Assembly (NCBI GenBank): GCA_963724405.1
Contig: CAVRUQ010000011.1
Coordinates: 434,001-498,000, forward strand
DNA length: 64,000 nucleotides
Reading direction: 5' to 3'
Origin: CAVQBJ01 sp963724405
Lineage (GTDB): Bacteria > Actinomycetota > Thermoleophilia > Solirubrobacterales > Solirubrobacteraceae
Shown one piece after another: positions 61,401 through 64,000 of the stretch; position 1 is the stretch's first letter; each line of letters starts with the position of its first letter. The notes below the pieces were generated by a model. It saw nothing but the letters and a program-made list of their open reading frames with translations. It was not told the origin of the DNA and searched no databases. The position numbers and the translations under genes were made by a program.

Positions 61401-61872
61401 GCCGATCTCGAGCTTCGAGCTCAACTTCGGCCAGGGTCCGCACTCGCTGCTCGCGACGAGCACGTCGCTCTGTCCGGGCCCGCTCGCCGCGTCGGCGACG
61501 ACGACGGGGCAGAACGGCGCGCAGGTGACGGCGAGCATCCCGGTCCAGGTGACCGGCTGCCCGAAGACTTCCAACACGGTGAAGCTGAAGCTCGGCAAGC
61601 ACAAGTTCAAGAACGGCAAGGTCTTCCTCTCGGCGTCGACCTCGACCGCCGGGCGCTTCAGCCTCAGCGGCGCGAGCCTGCACCACCGGTGGAACTTCAA
61701 GCGCCTCGGCAAGGCCGGTTCGGTGACGCTCGGCGCCGCCCTGTCGCACGCGGCGATGGCCCAGCTGCACCGCCACCATCACGTGAAGATCAGACTGCGC
61801 GTCGGCTTCCTGCCGAAGTCGAAGAGCGTCAAGACGGCGAAGAAGTTCGTGACGTTCACCGTCCGCGGCTGA
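58495..61872 (+). CDS. Large secreted repeat protein, unknown function
   Basis: 1125 residues. A signal peptide (VTLTIAVLLGIGLPTAAHA) starts it. At least four beta-rich modules follow, each opening LPPG/LPAG and carrying a Cys/Ala/Gly pattern ending in G-T-V...P-L-G-VYL, near residues 120, 433, 645 and 870. The last about 95 residues are basic (KLKLGKHKFKNGKVFLSAS, KSVKTAKKFVTFTVRG). No LPXTG, no membrane anchor. Such modular secreted proteins are typical of Solirubrobacterales-like bacteria. GGAGG precedes the ATG at 58495. Function unknown; adhesive or envelope role is only a guess. Confidence 0.8.
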   Translation: MFVEGFGSHGARSRAREVRAALVTLTIAVLLGIGLPTAAHADNFAISAFQIDPCTQAGTPAVPGTLPSGNLGSGTPCSADDTQAADHPFSLYTGLALSSFTDMNSAIEPSGTTADVRVDLPPGVVANPQAVPQCTDAQFVKIQNSFVGNGVKDPGCPADTQIGELWIDSFFNGINPTATPVGLYNMVPGPGEPARFALLAPFVNLRVNLDAGVRTYPVTLPNGQVEPGDYGFFITIKDLPPNLGLLAQGLEIFGAPQEQNECSANNPAQKAHFVKLNSPDGSPNCPASVADNAFVSNPTSCGSSLTATLTATEYDPAQLSQTLTDYTTAVTDPSATSTYHTTLTDPGLDSAPRGQSVSMPYALPPMTGCNSVPFGSAAGRAPTLSVTPTDSTGNPLGSAAHDTATDLQVTLNVPQDLNPAEPATPDLQNIRVTLPAGFSINPAANPTGAGLQSCADSQFGLTTGSADTCSQLAPGSLAGTVTLTSPDLADPLTGNVYLGSQLTGDPFRLFLDASADGVDVRLTGSISSDPTTGQLTTTFTNNPQVPVSSIKLQFIGGANSAIATPIECGTFPTTSSITPWTGVDAASPSAATTIDADGQGGACGSSFSPAVTPGFSTLAAAASPTFTTTITRPAGQPYLNQFSVALPPGLLAHISAVPQCNPSAGCTSANQIGNVTIEAGSGTAQQAFGGTVYLTGPVNGDPFGLLISVPVVIGPAGGSPVYSFGTTTVQAGFQIDPHDSHATISGAIPTMQDFTVSTAAGNITEGVPVRIQSLVLSVNRAGFMVNPTNCGPLSGSATIGGIDPLVGPNGTAFSSTSALHMQATGCGSLPFTPSYTATTNGKTSSASGASLDVKLTQPPGQSNIKSAAITLPAKLAARYATEQSACPAATFAANPANCPATSLVGTVTAVTPLLSVPLTGTAYYVYQASLGLPDVDVILTGEGVTFDLKVSNALSASGGIVASLNSPDVPISSFELNFGQGPHSLLATSTSLCPGPLAASATTTGQNGAQVTASIPVQVTGCPKTSNTVKLKLGKHKFKNGKVFLSASTSTAGRFSLSGASLHHRWNFKRLGKAGSVTLGAALSHAAMAQLHRHHHVKIRLRVGFLPKSKSVKTAKKFVTFTVRG

Positions 61873-62001
61873 CGTCCCGGGCTGCGGCGGCGGAGACGAT
61901 CCGTCGCCGACCGTCTGCTCGCCCCCTGAGCGGCGCCGAGCGACGGCCGCGGTTGCGACAGCGCCTGTTGCCCGTGTGAGGCGGGGAGTACCATCGGGAA
62001 C

Positions 62002-62469
62002 GTGCTCGTTCTCGGTGTCGTCTTCGTGGTGGCTGCCGTCGTTCTGGCACTGGTCGAGGCGCACGTCTCGACCGGGGGATTGATTGCGGGCGTCGCCGTG
62101 GCCGCGCTCGTCGGGGGCGTCGTGCTCCTCTCGGCTGGGGCCGGCGTGGGCGTGCTCGGGGTGCTCGTCGTGGCCGTCGGCGTGCTCGCCGCCTCGTTGG
62201 CCGGGCTGTTCGTCGTCGGGCGCAGCCTGCTGACGGTGCGCTCGCAGCGCCCGCGCTCAGGTGCCGAGGCGATGGTGGGCCACCTCGGGGTCATCCGCGG
62301 CAGCGCGCCGGCGCCGCGCGTCTTCGTCGACGGCGGGCTCTGGCGCGCGGCGCCGAGCCTCCTTGACGAGGGAGCGACGCTTCACGACGGTGACCGGGTC
62401 GTTGTCGAGCGGGTCAGCGGGCTGACCCTCGGCGTCCGCAAGGCCGAAGAATGGGAGCTGAATCCATGA
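62002..62469 (+). CDS. NfeD family membrane protein
   Basis: 155 residues with about four membrane helices (LVLGVVFVVAAVVLALVEA, GLIAGVAVAALVGGVVLL, VLGVLVVAVGVLAASLAGL) and a C-terminal OB-like domain ending VVVERVSGLTLGVRKAEEW. This is the short NfeD form that pairs with SPFH proteins. GTG start at 62002; it overlaps the stomatin gene by 4 bases. Together they are thought to organise membrane domains. Confidence 0.85.
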   Translation: MLVLGVVFVVAAVVLALVEAHVSTGGLIAGVAVAALVGGVVLLSAGAGVGVLGVLVVAVGVLAASLAGLFVVGRSLLTVRSQRPRSGAEAMVGHLGVIRGSAPAPRVFVDGGLWRAAPSLLDEGATLHDGDRVVVERVSGLTLGVRKAEEWELNP

Positions 62470-63401
62470 TCTTGACCACCGTCCTGATCGTCCTCGGCGT
62501 GCTGGTGCTGCTTGGGGTGGTGCTCGCCGCCGCCTCGGTGCGGGTGCTCCGCGAGTACGAGCGCGGCGTCGTGTTCCGCCTCGGGCGCCTGAGCGAGCTC
62601 AAGGGCCCGGGCGTCGTCACGCTGGTGCCGTTCGTCGATCGGCTCGAGCGCGTCAGCCTGCGCACCGTGACGCTGCAGATTCCGCCCCAGGAGGTGATCA
62701 CGCGGGACAACGTGCCCGCGCGCGTCACCGCCGTGGCCTACTTCCGCGTGATCGACCCGAACCGGTCGATCGTCGAGATCCAGGATGTGCTGTCGGCGAC
62801 CTCCCAGATCGCGCAGACGACGCTGCGATCGGTGCTCGGCAAGGCCGAGCTCGACACGCTGCTCTCCGAGCGCGAGCATCTCAACGAGAACCTGCAGCAC
62901 ATCATCGACGACCAGACCGAGCCGTGGGGCATCAAGGTGACCACGGTCGAGATCAAGGACGTCGAGATTCCGAAGGGCATGCAACATGCGATGGCCCGCC
63001 AGGCGGAGGCCGAGCGCGAGCGGCGGGCCAAGATCATCGACGCCGAAGGCGAGTTCCAGGCGGCGGCGAGGCTGCTCGAGGCGGCGGACCTCATGAGCCA
63101 GAACAGCGTGACGATCCAGCTGCGCTATCTGCAGACCCTGCGCGAGATCGGCGCGAGTGAGAGCTCGACGATCGTGTTCCCGTTTCCCGTCGACCTGCTG
63201 CAATCGCTGGCGCACGCCCCCGCTGGCCCCGCGGCGGCCGCGGGGCCAGCGACCGGCGCGGGAACGACGGCGCCGGCCGCGATAGCGAACCGCCCGGACC
63301 CCGCCGCGCTGCCCGCCGACGCCCAGCCGGCGACCGGCGCGGGAACCATGGTGCCGGCGGCGACGGCGAACGGCCCGAGCCGGGCGATCGAGGAACCCTG
63401 A
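62466..63401 (+). CDS. SPFH/stomatin (slipin) family protein
   Basis: 311 residues. One N-terminal helix (LTTVLIVLGVLVLLGVVLAA) anchors the SPFH domain (EYERGVVFRLGRL, GPGVVTLVPFVDRLERVSL, AVAYFRVIDPNRSIVEIQD, TTLRSVLGKAELDTLLSERE), then a coiled coil (AEAERERRAKIIDAEGEFQA) and an Ala/Pro tail. The ATG at 62466 overlaps the nfeD stop. NfeD/slipin pairs form membrane scaffolds in many bacteria and have been tied to membrane stress; the cargo is unknown. Confidence 0.9.
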   Translation: MILTTVLIVLGVLVLLGVVLAAASVRVLREYERGVVFRLGRLSELKGPGVVTLVPFVDRLERVSLRTVTLQIPPQEVITRDNVPARVTAVAYFRVIDPNRSIVEIQDVLSATSQIAQTTLRSVLGKAELDTLLSEREHLNENLQHIIDDQTEPWGIKVTTVEIKDVEIPKGMQHAMARQAEAERERRAKIIDAEGEFQAAARLLEAADLMSQNSVTIQLRYLQTLREIGASESSTIVFPFPVDLLQSLAHAPAGPAAAAGPATGAGTTAPAAIANRPDPAALPADAQPATGAGTMVPAATANGPSRAIEEP

Positions 63402-63456
63402 CCGACGCGCGCGGCCCGGCGCGGCGGCCGCCCCGGCGAGCGCGGCGACGGCGCCG

Positions 63457-63798
63457 CTACGGCGACGGCTCCGGCGCGAGGAACCGGGCCAGCGCGTCGG
63501 CGCCATCGGGTGCGAGGTCCTCGAAGCGCAACGCGTAGGCGCCCGCGGCGTGCTGGCGAAGAACACGCGCGTGGCCGCTGACCGGCGGACCGGACTCCCC
63601 GAGCGCGAGGTCGAACTGCAGGAGCTCGTCGATGCGCAGCGGGCGATCGGTCGCGATCCGCGTTCCGTGGCGCCCGAGCTCGAGCGTGCGACCGCGGATC
63701 GGCCCGCCACGCGAGCGCGTCAGCGTCACGGCGAACTCGACGGCGGCGCGTCGCGCGCCACGCCGCTCCGGCTGCTGCTCGGTGACGAGGGGCACCAT
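63457..63798 (-). CDS. PilZ-domain protein, probably degenerate
   Basis: 113 residues. The N-terminal ERRGARRAAVEFAVTL contains RxxxR of PilZ domains, but the second motif reads LELGRHGTRI where (D/N)xSxxG is expected, so c-di-GMP binding is doubtful. The ATG at 63798 has GGAGGG upstream. A GGDEF-EAL protein is 30 kb away. Unpaired small PilZ proteins often act as receptors or adaptors. Confidence 0.65.
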   Translation of the reverse strand: MVPLVTEQQPERRGARRAAVEFAVTLTRSRGGPIRGRTLELGRHGTRIATDRPLRIDELLQFDLALGESGPPVSGHARVLRQHAAGAYALRFEDLAPDGADALARFLAPEPSP

Positions 63799-63889
63799 CG
63801 AGGTTCGCTCCCTCCTGCATTTGACCACCGACCGGCCGTTCGCTCAACGGGGAACCGTTCGGCCGGCCGCGCCGCGTGTCGTCCGACGG

Positions 63890-64000
63890 CTACTTGCCGA
63901 TGGAACCGACGACGCTCGGAGCGCCCGAGGCCTTGGCCAGGAACGAGTGGCCCGCCTTCACGACGAGCGTCTTGTGGCGCCGGAAGTAGTCGACGAGCAC
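63890..64000 (-). CDS. C-terminal fragment of an unknown protein
   Basis: 36 codons ending at the TAG 63890-63892, running off the right edge. The visible part reads VLVDYFRRHKTLVVKAGHSF and ends GAPSVVGSIGK; basic and aliphatic, without recognisable domain. Third positions are GC-rich, consistent with coding. The product cannot be named. Confidence 0.5.
   Translation of the reverse strand: MLVDYFRRHKTLVVKAGHSFLAKASGAPSVVGSIGK

Noticed and set aside
1..64000. CRISPR array, insertion sequence, integrase, prophage or plasmid origin
   Set aside because: No regularly spaced repeats with spacers, no transposase or recombinase motifs and no partition or replication genes were seen.

Overview
The window is chromosomal DNA of a very GC-rich, Gram-positive-type actinobacterium. 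GC-rich third codon positions, purine-rich ribosome sites, frequent GTG/TTG starts, many GTGA/ATGA overlaps, a SigB/SigF-type stress module, a BldC-like regulator, a ydaO-type c-di-AMP riboswitch before a cell-wall hydrolase, and a thiolase/FabG4/HtdX locus arranged as in mycobacteria all fit Actinomycetota. The low-complexity secreted proteins and the style of the genes suggest Thermoleophilia (Solirubrobacterales-like), but that is inference. I see no rRNA, tRNA, CRISPR, insertion sequence or prophage; the window reads as ordinary core and accessory chromosome with many short regulatory sites.

Layout. 0-5.5 kb: a minus-strand type II fatty-acid synthase operon (fabD-fabH-fabG-acpP-fabF-carboxyltransferase) with a separate acyl desaturase. 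5.6-15.2 kb: an MFS exporter with its MerR regulator and operator, msrB, an amtB ammonium channel, a frameshifted LysR gene divergent from a tandem universal stress protein, msrA, and typA with a NIPSNAP gene. 15.3-21.5 kb: a plus-strand operon (class III aminotransferase, alanine dehydrogenase, arginine decarboxylase, agmatine deiminase, N-carbamoylputrescine amidase) that can take arginine to putrescine and on to the aminoaldehyde, with pyruvate/alanine recycling. 21.5-29.3 kb: a secreted protein, a thiolase divergent from fabG4-htdX, and a riboswitch-controlled NlpC/P60 hydrolase followed by a duplicated structured repeat.

29.3-46 kb: an FTR1 iron permease behind an iron-box-like palindrome, a flippase-like membrane protein, a GGDEF-EAL protein, an M29 aminopeptidase, a secreted glycosidase, a chromate transporter, a lone CheD with a coupled mini-ORF, and a Tat group (Tat-signal sulfatase, TatA, Tat-signal ferritin-like protein). 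43.5-48.5 kb: a general-stress signalling block (GAF-PAS-GAF-SpoIIE phosphatase, SigB-type sigma factor, RsbW-like kinase with a second degenerate domain). 48.5-56 kb: fdhD, a second universal stress protein, an HxlR/CMD pair with two palindromic operators, several small conserved genes, a methyltransferase/hydrolase pair and small enzymes. 56-64 kb: a TetR repressor divergent from a cytochrome P450 with two identical-type operators between them, a 1125-residue secreted repeat protein, an NfeD/SPFH membrane pair, a PilZ protein and a partial gene.

The least explained signals are two families of non-coding hairpins. One (two tandem copies near 29 kb, one near 56 kb) keeps a 19-base core unchanged while its stem changes with preserved pairing. 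The other (21.5 and 23.5 kb) has 18-base arms and a six-base A-rich loop and looks like a genome-specific terminator design.
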